Below are positions 27,597 to 36,565 of a stretch of DNA of 64,000 bases, piece by piece. Numbering within the stretch: the first letter of the stretch is position 1; every line of letters starts with the position of its first letter. This DNA is from Parasphingorhabdus flavimaris (GTDB lineage Bacteria > Pseudomonadota > Alphaproteobacteria > Sphingomonadales > Sphingomonadaceae), in the NCBI RefSeq assembly GCF_013371215.1, contig NZ_JABWMH010000002.1, positions 310,001 through 374,000 on the forward strand, written 5' to 3'. The translations under genes were made by a program, and so were the position numbers. The notes below the pieces were generated by a model. The model ran no database searches, was not told where the DNA came from, and was given only the letters and a program-made list of their open reading frames with translations.

Positions 27597-29050
27597 TGGG
27601 TATCGGAAACTCCCTTTGGCTGGTTTCGCCGGAAATCTTCCTCTCGATCTCGAGCCTTGTCCTGCTGATGGTCGCTGCCTGGGGCGGTGACAAATCGGCC
27701 CGTCTGGTGACGATATTGTCGGCTGCGGCGCTGTTCGGCGCGTCGACCCTGTTGATGAGTCTCGCCCATATGCCCGAATTCAAGGGCGGCGTGTTCGCTT
27801 TTGACGGCCAGTATAGCATGGATGCTTTCGGCAGTTCCGCGAAGTTCCTGATCTATATCGCTGCGATTGTCTCGTTGATGATCGCGCCGCGTTTCTTCCA
27901 GGCCGGCGGAAAATATCGCGCGGAATATCCGATCCTGATCCTGTTTGCCTGCATCGGCATGGGCATGATGGTATCGGCAACCGACATGATGACCCTCTAT
28001 ATCGGTCTCGAACTGAACAGCCTGTCGGCCTATGTTCTGGCCAGCTTCATCCGCACCGATGTGCGGTCTTCCGAAGCGGGCCTGAAATATTTCGTCCTCG
28101 GCGCCTTGGCCAGCGGCATGCTGCTGTTCGGCATCTCTCTGGTCTACGGCTTTGCCGGCTCGACCAGCTTTGCCGTAATCGGCGAGACGCTGAGCGGTGA
28201 TCTTTCCACCGGCCCGCTGATCGGGCTGGTTCTTGTCCTGTCGGGACTGGCGTTCAAGATCAGCGCCGTGCCGTTCCACATGTGGACGCCGGACGTCTAC
28301 GAAGGCGCGCCGACTCCGGTCAGTGCATTCTTCGCCAGCGCACCGAAAGTGGCGGCTATCGCGCTGACGGCTCGGGTGATCATCGATGCCTTTGGTGGCC
28401 AGACCTCGGCCTGGCAGCAGATCATCGTATTCGTTGCCCTGGCGTCGATCATTCTCGGCGCGGTTGCCGCAATCGGCCAGCAGAATATCAAGCGTCTGCT
28501 CGCCTACAGCTCGATCAACAATGTCGGCTTCCTGCTGATCGGTCTCGCGACCGGTACCGCGCAGGGCATTTCGGCGATGATGTTCTATCTGGTCGTCTAT
28601 GTCGCCATGACCCTCGGCAGCTTTATCTGCGTACTGGAAATGCGGGACAAGGACGGCAGACCGCTGGAAAGCCTGTCGAGCCTCGCCGGACTGTCGCAGA
28701 CCCGTCCCGGACTGGCTGCTGCCTTTGCCGTGTTCATGTTCTCGCTCGCCGGCATTCCGCCTTTGTTCGGTTTCTGGGGCAAGTTCCTGGTCTTTGATGC
28801 CGCCGTCGCAGCCGGCATGTTGCCGCTCGCGGTGATTGGTATTGCCGCGTCGGTGATCGGCGCGTTCTACTATATCAAGGTCGTCAAGATCATCTATTTC
28901 GATGATCCTGCCGGCGAGATCGTGAGCACAGGTCACAAGACCGAGAATATCCTGATCGCGATTCTGGCATTGTTCGTTTCACCGCTGGGCTATCTGGCGA
29001 TACCCTTCATGGCGCCGGTCGCCGATGCAGCCGCGGCGTCGCTTTTCTGA
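27596..29050 (+). CDS. nuoN: NADH-quinone oxidoreductase subunit N
   Basis: 484 residues, the third antiporter-like pump. Signatures 'MTLYIGLELNSLSAYVLASF' (Glu in helix 5), 'FKISAVPFHMWTPDVYEGAP' (channel Lys) and 'RLLAYSSINNVGFLLIGL'. It ends the nuo operon, but the birA frame begins within its stop codon, so the transcript probably continues through birA, coaX, rnj and the DUF1467 gene. Confidence 0.96.
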   Translation: MGIGNSLWLVSPEIFLSISSLVLLMVAAWGGDKSARLVTILSAAALFGASTLLMSLAHMPEFKGGVFAFDGQYSMDAFGSSAKFLIYIAAIVSLMIAPRFFQAGGKYRAEYPILILFACIGMGMMVSATDMMTLYIGLELNSLSAYVLASFIRTDVRSSEAGLKYFVLGALASGMLLFGISLVYGFAGSTSFAVIGETLSGDLSTGPLIGLVLVLSGLAFKISAVPFHMWTPDVYEGAPTPVSAFFASAPKVAAIALTARVIIDAFGGQTSAWQQIIVFVALASIILGAVAAIGQQNIKRLLAYSSINNVGFLLIGLATGTAQGISAMMFYLVVYVAMTLGSFICVLEMRDKDGRPLESLSSLAGLSQTRPGLAAAFAVFMFSLAGIPPLFGFWGKFLVFDAAVAAGMLPLAVIGIAASVIGAFYYIKVVKIIYFDDPAGEIVSTGHKTENILIAILALFVSPLGYLAIPFMAPVADAAAASLF

Positions 29051-29760
29051 CTATTCGCATAGAAACAATCGCGGAAACCGCGTCCACCAATGCGGACCTG
29101 AAGGCGCTCGCAGGGCAGGGTGCTGCTGTCGAAGGCTATTGGCTGCGGGCAGAAACACAGTCTGGCGGGATCGGACGTCTGGGCCGTAAATGGGAAAGCC
29201 CCCGGGCCAATCTCTATTGCAGCACCGTGGTCGACATCCGGTCCGGTGATCCGTCGCCGTCGTCCCTGTCCTTTGTTGCCGGACTGGCGGTCTATTCCGT
29301 CATCCGTTCCTGCCTGCCGGGTACCGAGATGATCCTGAAATGGCCCAATGACATATTGGTCTCCCAGTCGAAGGTCTGCGGCATCCTGCTCGAGCGGGTG
29401 AAGGATCAGGTCGTCGTCGGCATCGGCGTCAATGTCGCGGTTACACCAGAGGTCGAGGGCAGGATATTGACCAGCCTGGCAGCCGAGGGCGCGAATATAG
29501 ACGCAGCCGGTTTTCTCGAACGACTGTCCGTTTCATTCGCGGATTTCGTCAGGGACTGGCGCGACAACGGAATTTCGCATATCCTTTCGGAATGGCAAAA
29601 ACTGGCTCATCCGCTCGGCAGTACCATTACCACCAGCGATGAGAGCGGCGAGAAAACCACCGGCGAATATGCCGGGCTTACCGCGGATGGCGCACTCTGC
29701 TTGAGAAAAGCCGATGGAACGCTTATCGAAATACGCGCCGGTGATATTTCCATCGGATAG
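29047..29760 (+). CDS. birA: Biotin--[acetyl-CoA-carboxylase] ligase, non-standard start
   Basis: About 237 residues if translation starts at CTG 29047, which overlaps the nuoN stop (CTGA). It attaches biotin to carboxyl-carrier proteins and lacks the N-terminal DNA-binding domain of E. coli BirA. The catalytic motif 'QSGGIGRLGRKWESPRANLY' (consensus GRGRxGRxWxS) begins near residue 38, upstream of the first ATG/GTG/TTG in frame (GTG 29227), so the start must be earlier. Between an in-frame stretch of nuoN and that GTG only CTG (29047) and ATT (29053) are near-cognate codons. 'LKWPNDILVSQSKVCGILLE' and 'VVGIGVNV' complete the fold. Note 'GGIGR' in place of the usual 'GGRGR'. Confidence 0.85.
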   Translation: MTIRIETIAETASTNADLKALAGQGAAVEGYWLRAETQSGGIGRLGRKWESPRANLYCSTVVDIRSGDPSPSSLSFVAGLAVYSVIRSCLPGTEMILKWPNDILVSQSKVCGILLERVKDQVVVGIGVNVAVTPEVEGRILTSLAAEGANIDAAGFLERLSVSFADFVRDWRDNGISHILSEWQKLAHPLGSTITTSDESGEKTTGEYAGLTADGALCLRKADGTLIEIRAGDISIG

Positions 29761-29775
29761 AAAGAAGAGACGCTC

Positions 29776-30558
29776 ATGCTGTTGGCCATAGATGCCGGAA
29801 ATACCAATGTTGTGTTCGCTCTTTTCGACGGCGACGATATTCGCGCGCGCTGGCGCATCGCAACCGACGCTCGCCGCACCGCGGATGAATATGTCGTCTG
29901 GCTCCGGCAGTTGCTGGAACTCGAGGGGCTTGAACTCAATACGGTCGACGCGGTGATCATCGGCACCGTGGTCCCGCGCGCTCTTCATAATCTCACCGTT
30001 CTCTCGGAAAAATATTTCGGCGTAACCCCGCTAGTCGCTGGCCGTGGCGCAGCCGAATGGGGCGTTGCGCTCGACGTCGAGCAGCCCGATTCAGTGGGGG
30101 CGGATCGCGTGCTCAATGTGATCGCCGCGCACCAGAAATATAAGCAGGATATCGTTATCATCGATTTCGGCACCGCGACGACCTTCGACGTCGCCGACTA
30201 TGAAGGTGCCTATAAGGGCGGAGTCATCGCTCCGGGAATCAATCTTTCGCTCGACGCGCTCGTCGGCAAGACCGCGCAACTACCGCGTATCGCACTGGAA
30301 TCCCCCGAAAGTGACAATGTCATCGGCACCACCACCGAAAGCCAGATGCTGATTGGCATTTTCTGGGGTTATGTTGCGATGATCGAGGGTCTAGTGGCAC
30401 GGACCAAGGCACAAATCGGTCGTCCGACCAAAATCATTGCTACCGGCGGCTTAGCCGTACTTTTTGACGAACATACAGACGTATTTGACCATCTAGAATC
30501 AGACCTGACTCTTCAGGGCCTGCATTTCCTCTATCAGCGAGCAACACACGCTAAATGA
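29776..30558 (+). CDS. coaX: Type III pantothenate kinase
   Basis: 260 residues. First step of coenzyme A synthesis; the type III enzyme is not inhibited by CoA. ASKHA-fold motifs: '[18 protein letters not shown]' (phosphate-1), '[14 protein letters not shown]' (catalytic Asp and Arg), '[14 protein letters not shown]' (phosphate-2) and '[15 protein letters not shown]'. It follows birA by 15 nt, a common alphaproteobacterial pair, and overlaps rnj by 4 nt. Confidence 0.95.
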   Translation: MLLAIDAGNTNVVFALFDGDDIRARWRIATDARRTADEYVVWLRQLLELEGLELNTVDAVIIGTVVPRALHNLTVLSEKYFGVTPLVAGRGAAEWGVALDVEQPDSVGADRVLNVIAAHQKYKQDIVIIDFGTATTFDVADYEGAYKGGVIAPGINLSLDALVGKTAQLPRIALESPESDNVIGTTTESQMLIGIFWGYVAMIEGLVARTKAQIGRPTKIIATGGLAVLFDEHTDVFDHLESDLTLQGLHFLYQRATHAK

Positions 30559-32195
30559 CAAAATCTAAAAAAGAACTTCTCTTCCTGGCCCTTGGCGGGT
30601 CGGGTGAAATCGGCATGAATGTCAATCTCTACGGCTGTGACGGCAAGTGGGTGATGGTCGATCTGGGCATGACCTTTGCCGACCCGAGCTATCCGGGGAT
30701 CGACCTGATTCTCCCCGACCTCGAATTTATCGAGAAAAACCGCAAGGATCTGCTCGGGATCGTGCTGACCCATGGTCATGAAGACCATATCGGCGCGGTT
30801 CCCTATTTTGCCGCCGATCTCGATGTGCCGTTGTTTGCAACGCCGTTCACCGCCGGCCTGATCCGCCGCAAGCTGGAAGAAGTCGGGCTGGAGCATCAGG
30901 TCAAGCTCAACATCATTCCCAACGAGGGCAGCTTTGATCTTGGCCCGTTCGGTTTTCGCTATTTGCCGATCGCGCACTCTATTGCCGAGGGCAATGCGAT
31001 GCTGATCGACACGCCCTACGGCAAAATTTTTCACACCGGTGACTGGAAGCTGGATGACGAGCCGGTGCTCGGGGTCCCGTCTTCGCCGGAAACGCTCAAG
31101 CAGATCGGCGATGAGGGCATATTGGCGATGGTCTGCGATTCGACCAATGTCTTCAACGAAAAGGCCTCCGGATCGGAAGGCGAAGTGCGCCGCAACCTGA
31201 TGCGGGTGGTCGAGGATATCGACACGCGGATCGTGGTCACGACCTTCGCATCCAACGCTGCCCGATTGCAGACGCTCGGCGAAGTCGCCATCCACGCCGG
31301 ACGCAAGCTTTGTGTGGCCGGCCGCTCGCTCGACCGGATCATCGAAAATTGCCGCGAAAACGGTTATCTCAAGGATTTTCCGCCGACGGTCGACTTCCAG
31401 GAGGCGATGAGCCTTCCGCGCGACAAGGTTATGATCATCGCAACCGGCGGACAGGGCGAGGCGCGGGCCGCTCTCGGACGGATTGCCGGCGACAGCCACC
31501 AGATCAAGCTCTCCGAAGGCGATCATGTGCTGTTCTCGTCGAAGCAGATTCCCGGCAATGAAATTGCGATTGGCCGTATCCAGAACCAGCTCGCATCAAA
31601 GGGCGTTGTGATGATTACCGAGCGTCAGGAACATATCCATGTTTCCGGCCATCCCGGACAACCCGAACTCGCGCAGATGTACGACTGGATCAGGCCGGAA
31701 ATCCTGGTACCGGTTCATGGTGAAATCCGCCATATGAAGACCCAGGCCCGTTTTGCTCTGGACCATGGCGTTCCAAAGGCGATCTTCCAGCAGAATGGCG
31801 ATGTCGTCCGACTGGCTCCCGATGGTCCCAAAATATTGGGGCAGGAACGCACTGGACGGCTTGTTGTCGATGGCGACGTGATCATCCCGGCTGACGGCAG
31901 AACATTAAACGACCGGCGCAAGACTGCTCATAACGGCATGATCTCGGTGGCCATCGGTCTCGACCACAAGGGCAAGATCTTCGGGCAGCCGGTGCTGAAA
32001 ATGCACGGCGTACCGCTCGAGGAAGACGAAGAGGATTTCCTCGACGAAGTCGTCGACAAGATTGTCGCCAAATATTCCAAGCCGGTGGGCGATATCGACA
32101 AGTTCAACGAAGCCATCCGCTTGCTTGTTCGTCGCACGGCGACCGAGTGGACCGGTAAGAAACCGATCGTATCGGTGCTCACGATAGAGGCCTGA
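30555..32195 (+). CDS. rnj: Ribonuclease J
   Basis: 546 residues. Metallo-beta-lactamase / beta-CASP nuclease with 5'-3' exo- and endonuclease activity in rRNA and mRNA processing. The zinc motif '[15 protein letters not shown]' is at residues 71-85, with His73, His75, Asp77 and His78; '[11 protein letters not shown]' holds a further ligand. Beta-CASP motifs '[13 protein letters not shown]' and '[11 protein letters not shown]' follow. The ATG overlaps the coaX stop (ATGA). Confidence 0.93.
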   Translation: MTKSKKELLFLALGGSGEIGMNVNLYGCDGKWVMVDLGMTFADPSYPGIDLILPDLEFIEKNRKDLLGIVLTHGHEDHIGAVPYFAADLDVPLFATPFTAGLIRRKLEEVGLEHQVKLNIIPNEGSFDLGPFGFRYLPIAHSIAEGNAMLIDTPYGKIFHTGDWKLDDEPVLGVPSSPETLKQIGDEGILAMVCDSTNVFNEKASGSEGEVRRNLMRVVEDIDTRIVVTTFASNAARLQTLGEVAIHAGRKLCVAGRSLDRIIENCRENGYLKDFPPTVDFQEAMSLPRDKVMIIATGGQGEARAALGRIAGDSHQIKLSEGDHVLFSSKQIPGNEIAIGRIQNQLASKGVVMITERQEHIHVSGHPGQPELAQMYDWIRPEILVPVHGEIRHMKTQARFALDHGVPKAIFQQNGDVVRLAPDGPKILGQERTGRLVVDGDVIIPADGRTLNDRRKTAHNGMISVAIGLDHKGKIFGQPVLKMHGVPLEEDEEDFLDEVVDKIVAKYSKPVGDIDKFNEAIRLLVRRTATEWTGKKPIVSVLTIEA

Positions 32196-32198
32196 TCC

Positions 32199-32477
32199 AT
32201 GGAACCCACGTCCGTCATCGCCATTTATGTGCTGTTCTGGGTGATGGCGGCGTTCATCGTCCTGCCGATCGGCATCCGCAATCATCATGAGTCGGGTGAG
32301 AAGATGGTCAGGGGGCAGGCGGATGGCGCGCCGGTCAACTTCCGCCCGCTGCGCGTGTTGTTGCTGACAACATTGCTCGCAACCGCCGCGTTCGGCCTAT
32401 TCTATCTCAACTATGCCAATGGCTGGATCACCCTCGACGATATCGACTTTTTCAACAGCCGCGAACGGATGCGCTAG
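32199..32477 (+). CDS. DUF1467 family membrane protein
   Basis: 92 residues with two membrane helices: 'IAIYVLFWVMAAFIVLPIGI' near the N-terminus and 'VLLLTTLLATAAFGLFYLNY' in the second half, separated by a hydrophilic loop with 'HHESGEKMVRGQADGAPVNF'. This matches the alphaproteobacterial DUF1467 family, commonly found just downstream of rnj; function unknown. It starts 3 nt after the rnj stop and ends convergently with the next gene, sharing the bases CTAG (32474-32477) so that each strand reads TAG. Confidence 0.85.
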   Translation: MEPTSVIAIYVLFWVMAAFIVLPIGIRNHHESGEKMVRGQADGAPVNFRPLRVLLLTTLLATAAFGLFYLNYANGWITLDDIDFFNSRERMR

Positions 32478-34810
32478 CTGCGCAGCCGTTCGATTGCCTG
32501 GGCCAGGGCGACATAAAGCTTCCCGACGTCCGACGACAGCAGGGTAACGCTGATTGCGCTGCCATCGCGGGTGGCGAGCACGCCGCGCAACATCGCTTCG
32601 AAGTCATGGATATAGCGGTTCACATGTTCGCGGAATTCGTCATTGGCTGAATATTGGGCGAGCACTTCGCGCACTTCCCGGTTGTCGAGCAAGCGAACCG
32701 CCCGCCGGGTGAAGATACCGCGATCGCCCTTCAGATAGGCAGCCCATTCGGTGTCGGTGACATCGTTCGACAGAATCTTTCCGACGTCGATCGAGATGGA
32801 ATTGAGCGACTCGGTCAGCTGAGCCACCCGCCGGGTGAAATTCTCGTCGCTGCTCTGCTCTGACTTTTCCTTGGCAAACAATATGCGCTGCTCGAGCTTG
32901 GTCGTCATGTCCTCGATGGCGGCCAATTGATCGGTCAGATGCGCTGCTGTCGACTGGGTCGTTTCAACCGCGCTCGACACAGCCTTCTCCAGCTTCGGCG
33001 CGATCGATCCGATCTTGTCATCGATGATCCGGTTCAGGGCTTCCTCGCTTACGCGTTCAAAAGCTTCGGTTGATCCGGCAATCGACTTTTCAAGCACTTC
33101 GCGCGAATGTTCGGAAGCCTGTTTTGCCGTGTCCTTGACCCGCAACAAAGCGCTGATCAGTTTCTCGCCGGCGCTTTCGGCAAGCGATTCATTCTGCTCG
33201 CGCACCTCGTCGAGAGACTTCGAGATTTCCGCGATCTGTTCCACAATCGATTGGCTTGCAACATCGCCATCTTCGCGCAATTTGCGGATTTTCTGCTGCT
33301 GTTCGCTGATCGAAAGGTCGGTACGGGCAATGCGTTCCGCGACTTTCTCGGCATCGTCCTGCGCCTTGGTCGCTTCGCCGGCGATCTGGCCATATAGCGC
33401 CAGGCTTTCCCTGGACTTGTCCGAGACCCGCTCGAATGCGGCGGGCAGGGTTTCGTCCAGTTCCCGCGCGCTGCTGTCGAGAGCGACCAGCAGTCGTTCC
33501 ATACGCTGGATCATGCCGTCTGCGACACCATGGCCGCTTTCCAGTGAAAGCTGCAGAGCGGCACTATTTTGTTCCATTGCCGACATGGCAAATGCGAGCT
33601 TCGCGGTCTTGTCACCGCTTTCATTGTCGAGCTTCTCGATATTTTCCGCAATGTCCGAGACCGTTCTGTTGAGCGTTTCGGCCAGCGCCTTGAGCCGGTC
33701 CTCTTCCTCGTCGGCAACTTTTCCGGCACTAGCCAGAGCCGCTTCCAGGCCGTCGAGTTCTGCGCGCATCGCGAGCGCCGATTCCGACGTCTCGGTCGCA
33801 AGATCGGCTCTGGTCTTGCGCAGTGCTTCGATGGTTTCCGCGGTCGTCTTTTTCAACAGGTTTGCCAGCTGGGTCGATCCGGCTCCGGCGTCGTCGAGCT
33901 GTTTCGTCAGCCCGATCTTGATCTTTTCGGCTTCGGCGGCGAGCGTTTCAACAGACAGGGCCGATTTGTCCGTCAGTTCGTCCAGGCTCTTCTTGGCTGC
34001 TGCCCCGACGTCTCCGATCTTTCTGAGGGTCCCGACCATGGCGGCCATTTCGGTCTGGGCGGTCCGTCCCGAATTGCCGATCTGATTGGTTACATCCTTG
34101 GCCGTGTTGATGACCACAGGCAGATGTTCGCGCAATTGTTCGAGATTCTTGTAGGCGGCTTCACCGACCTGATCCAGCTTGACCATCTTGCCGAGACCGT
34201 CTTCCAGCGAACTTCTCATCAATTCGGCCGCACTGACCAGCTTGACGGACGACTTGTCGCCGAGAAATTCGAGTTCGCGGCTCTCGTGGCTCAGAAATTC
34301 GCGAGCGACGCTAAGCTCGTTGTTGACGGTCTTCAGGCGTCCTTCCAGTAACTCCGACTCTGCCCGCAACGATGTCGCCACATCGGTGAAGCGATTGGCC
34401 TCCCTGGTGCTGTTGCGCATGTAGAGCAGATAGGCGACCCCGAGCGTGGCGATCGGCAGGCACCATTGGGTCAGCAGGTCAATCCCGGCCTTGGGGGTTG
34501 GCAAGCTGGTAAAAATGTCGCGATTCGCCCAGATGAAAAATCCGGTCCAGCCGATTACGGAAACGGCCAGCAATAATATCGGAACATATCGGGACAGGCT
34601 GGCCGTGGCTGCCGTATCATCGGCATAATGGCTCCAGCTGTCTTCCGCCGGATCATCGCCATTTTGCTGGCTCTCGGCCAGCATGGTCTCCGGCTCCGTC
34701 TCCGGTGTGGCTGCTTCACCCTCCACCTGAGTCGCTGCTTCTGCCTGGTCGCTGTCGGGACTGCCATCCCTGTCGCGCCACATCCCGATTATCTTGTTCT
34801 CACCTGCCAT
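32474..34810 (-). CDS. TipN-like membrane-anchored coiled-coil protein
   Basis: 778 residues. An acidic cytoplasmic N-terminus (1-73) is followed by two membrane helices ('YVPILLLAVSVIGWTGFFIW', about 75-94, and 'LLTQWCLPIATLGVAYLLYM', about 112-131), then about 550 residues of nearly continuous coiled coil, and a compact conserved C-terminal domain ('LKGDRGIFTRRAVRLLDNRE', 'FREHVNRYIHDFEAMLRGVL', 'LLSSDVGKLYVALAQAIERL'). This architecture and size resemble TipN of Caulobacter, the marker of the new cell pole that directs flagellum placement and chromosome segregation; the match is by architecture, not alignment. It is divergent from the Hpt gene, with a CtrA-like half site in between. Confidence 0.6.
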   Translation of the reverse strand: MAGENKIIGMWRDRDGSPDSDQAEAATQVEGEAATPETEPETMLAESQQNGDDPAEDSWSHYADDTAATASLSRYVPILLLAVSVIGWTGFFIWANRDIFTSLPTPKAGIDLLTQWCLPIATLGVAYLLYMRNSTREANRFTDVATSLRAESELLEGRLKTVNNELSVAREFLSHESRELEFLGDKSSVKLVSAAELMRSSLEDGLGKMVKLDQVGEAAYKNLEQLREHLPVVINTAKDVTNQIGNSGRTAQTEMAAMVGTLRKIGDVGAAAKKSLDELTDKSALSVETLAAEAEKIKIGLTKQLDDAGAGSTQLANLLKKTTAETIEALRKTRADLATETSESALAMRAELDGLEAALASAGKVADEEEDRLKALAETLNRTVSDIAENIEKLDNESGDKTAKLAFAMSAMEQNSAALQLSLESGHGVADGMIQRMERLLVALDSSARELDETLPAAFERVSDKSRESLALYGQIAGEATKAQDDAEKVAERIARTDLSISEQQQKIRKLREDGDVASQSIVEQIAEISKSLDEVREQNESLAESAGEKLISALLRVKDTAKQASEHSREVLEKSIAGSTEAFERVSEEALNRIIDDKIGSIAPKLEKAVSSAVETTQSTAAHLTDQLAAIEDMTTKLEQRILFAKEKSEQSSDENFTRRVAQLTESLNSISIDVGKILSNDVTDTEWAAYLKGDRGIFTRRAVRLLDNREVREVLAQYSANDEFREHVNRYIHDFEAMLRGVLATRDGSAISVTLLSSDVGKLYVALAQAIERLRS

Positions 34811-34851
34811 GACTACTATTTAGCACAATATTGAATCATATAAACCATAAG

Positions 34852-34859
34852 TTAACCAT
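34852..34859. promoter_or_regulatory. Possible CtrA half-site
   Basis: TTAACCAT matches the half-site of the cell-cycle regulator CtrA. It lies in the 69-bp AT-rich divergent spacer between the TipN-like gene and the Hpt gene. A near copy, TTAACCAC, lies at 36539-36546, just before the DUF2336-like gene. An 8-bp match is weak evidence on its own. Confidence 0.3.
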
Positions 34860-34879
34860 ATCAGCTGTATTGGAGGGGA

Positions 34880-35188
34880 ATGTCATTTGATTACGGGGCT
34901 TTGGATGCCGCTCTGGCGGCCGCAGTGGGAGACGATCAGTCGCTCATCGCGGAACTGCGCGAGGCGTTTCTGGAAAGCGCGAAACGGCAGGTAGACCTGA
35001 TGGGCAGAGCGCGTTGCGATGCCAACTGGGAATATGCGGCCTGGCGTCTCAAAGGACTGGCCGCGAGCTTTGCCGCGACCCAGATCCTGCAACTGGCTGA
35101 CGAGGCGGCCCATTCCGCACCGGGCGATCCGGTAATATTGCGGAAGCTGCAGCGCGCTGTGGCCGCAGTCGAGGTCCACAGGGACTGA
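34880..35188 (+). CDS. Hpt-like protein lacking the phosphoacceptor histidine
   Basis: 102 residues, all-helical. The region 'FLESAKRQVDL' and 'AAWRLKGLAASFAATQILQL' has the layout of a histidine phosphotransfer domain (consensus AHxLKGxAxxxGA), but the histidine position is Trp55. It therefore cannot carry phosphate in the usual way and would act, if at all, as a binding adaptor. GGAGGGGA precedes the ATG directly. It is followed by genes for a membrane protein, a DUF2336-like protein and a histidine kinase that also lacks its phosphoacceptor. Confidence 0.75.
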   Translation: MSFDYGALDAALAAAVGDDQSLIAELREAFLESAKRQVDLMGRARCDANWEYAAWRLKGLAASFAATQILQLADEAAHSAPGDPVILRKLQRAVAAVEVHRD

Positions 35189-35308
35189 CTTGTCGCTTTT
35201 GGCGCACGGACTGCGCCAGCTTCACCAGAATATCGGTTGGCATGTTTGCACGTCACCATCTATGGACGGGAACGACCTTCCCATCCATCGATCAGGACCC
35301 CTATATTC

Positions 35309-36514
35309 GTGAAACTGGCACTGATTTCTCTCGCAAAAGACGATCTCGACGGCAATGGTCCGATTGCCCTGCTGCCGTTGTTCGCCGGCACGCTGCTTGA
35401 TCTGCAAATTAGCGCCGCGCAACGCATCGGCTGCGAGAAATTCATATTTCTTTGCCCGGTAACCCATGGCGCCCTGTTGCAGAAAATCGACGCAATGAAG
35501 CAGCAGGGAATGGACGCCGAATATGTCCGTAGCCCCAGCGATCTCGTGCAATATGCCAGCGACCAGGATCACATGATCTATATCGCCGATGGCATATTGC
35601 CCAATGAGGAGATTGTCGATCAGCTGAGCGGGGCGCCGCAGGAATTGCTGTTCACCGTGCTTCACGGCGATGAATATCAAGAATTTGAACGGATTGATCT
35701 CAACCAGAGGTGGCTCGGCATCGTCTCGCTCAACGCCGCCCGGCTCAGCGCGATGATCGATATTCCCGACGAGTGGGAAGTGGGGTCCGCCCTGTTGCGC
35801 ACAGCCGTTCAGGCAGAATGCCCGCGCGCGATAATATCGGATCGCAAAATGGGCGCAGGAGCGATCGCGCATGTGCAAAGCGAAGTCAGCGCCGGGCAAT
35901 ATACCCGCCGACAGTTGAACGCGATGCCTGCGCGCGAGGGCAATTTTCTGAACCGCTTTCTGTTGCAGCCGCTGGTCAAGCGCAGTCTTCCCCGGCTCTG
36001 GAAGAAAAAATCCGCGCCGCAATATCTCGGAATTTCCTCGCTTACCGCCGGATTCGCAGCGGTCATCACCGCAGTCCTCGGCTATCCTGTGGCGTCGCTG
36101 ATCCTGCTCCTGACCGGCAGCGCCGCGCAATTTGCGCGGGCCGCCATGGTGCAATTTGGCAGCGCGGCAAAAATTCGAGACTGGCCTGGACTTGCGCTGG
36201 ATTTGCTGGCGGTAGCGGTGGTCACGATCCTGCTGGTACAGGTGTCTGGCGGGACGACATTGGCACCAAATCTGGTGATTATGGCATTATTGCTGGGCCA
36301 TTTGTTAACCTTGAAGGCCGGGCCGGTAGACCGACGCCTGGCGCTGGTGAAACCCGATTTGCGACTGGTTCTGCTGGTTCTGCTATTCGCAGCCTTCTTC
36401 GGACAATTGGCTGTCGGCCTGTACGGAGCAGCGCTCTATTCCGGCTTGATTCTCGTTCTCGACCGCTATCTGGTGAAAGGTTTGTCTGGAAAAACGGTCT
36501 TGCAGGACGAATAA
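35309..36514 (+). CDS. Membrane protein of unknown function with N-terminal soluble domain
   Basis: 401 residues from GTG 35309 (an earlier in-frame start at 35237 adds residues that look non-coding). The first ~220 residues are soluble, with alternating strand/helix and the stretch 'FAGTLLDLQISAAQRIGCEK', vaguely like nucleotidyltransferase Rossmann folds. From about residue 240 come four to five membrane helices ('LGISSLTAGFAAVITAVLGY', 'LDLLAVAVVTILLVQVSGG', 'LVLLVLLFAAFFGQLAVGLY'). No CDP-alcohol transferase motif (DxxDG) is present. It lies between the Hpt-like and DUF2336-like genes on the same strand and may belong to the same system. Confidence 0.7.
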   Translation: MKLALISLAKDDLDGNGPIALLPLFAGTLLDLQISAAQRIGCEKFIFLCPVTHGALLQKIDAMKQQGMDAEYVRSPSDLVQYASDQDHMIYIADGILPNEEIVDQLSGAPQELLFTVLHGDEYQEFERIDLNQRWLGIVSLNAARLSAMIDIPDEWEVGSALLRTAVQAECPRAIISDRKMGAGAIAHVQSEVSAGQYTRRQLNAMPAREGNFLNRFLLQPLVKRSLPRLWKKKSAPQYLGISSLTAGFAAVITAVLGYPVASLILLLTGSAAQFARAAMVQFGSAAKIRDWPGLALDLLAVAVVTILLVQVSGGTTLAPNLVIMALLLGHLLTLKAGPVDRRLALVKPDLRLVLLVLLFAAFFGQLAVGLYGAALYSGLILVLDRYLVKGLSGKTVLQDE

Positions 36515-36565
36515 TGGAATGGCCCGCTTAGCGGCTTGTTAACCACATTGGGTTACGGCCAGACT

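Noticed and set aside
33015-34085. 356-codon rightward Ser/Ala-rich frame
   Set aside because: Antisense of the coiled-coil gene; the serine-rich product simply mirrors its Glu/Ala/Leu codons.
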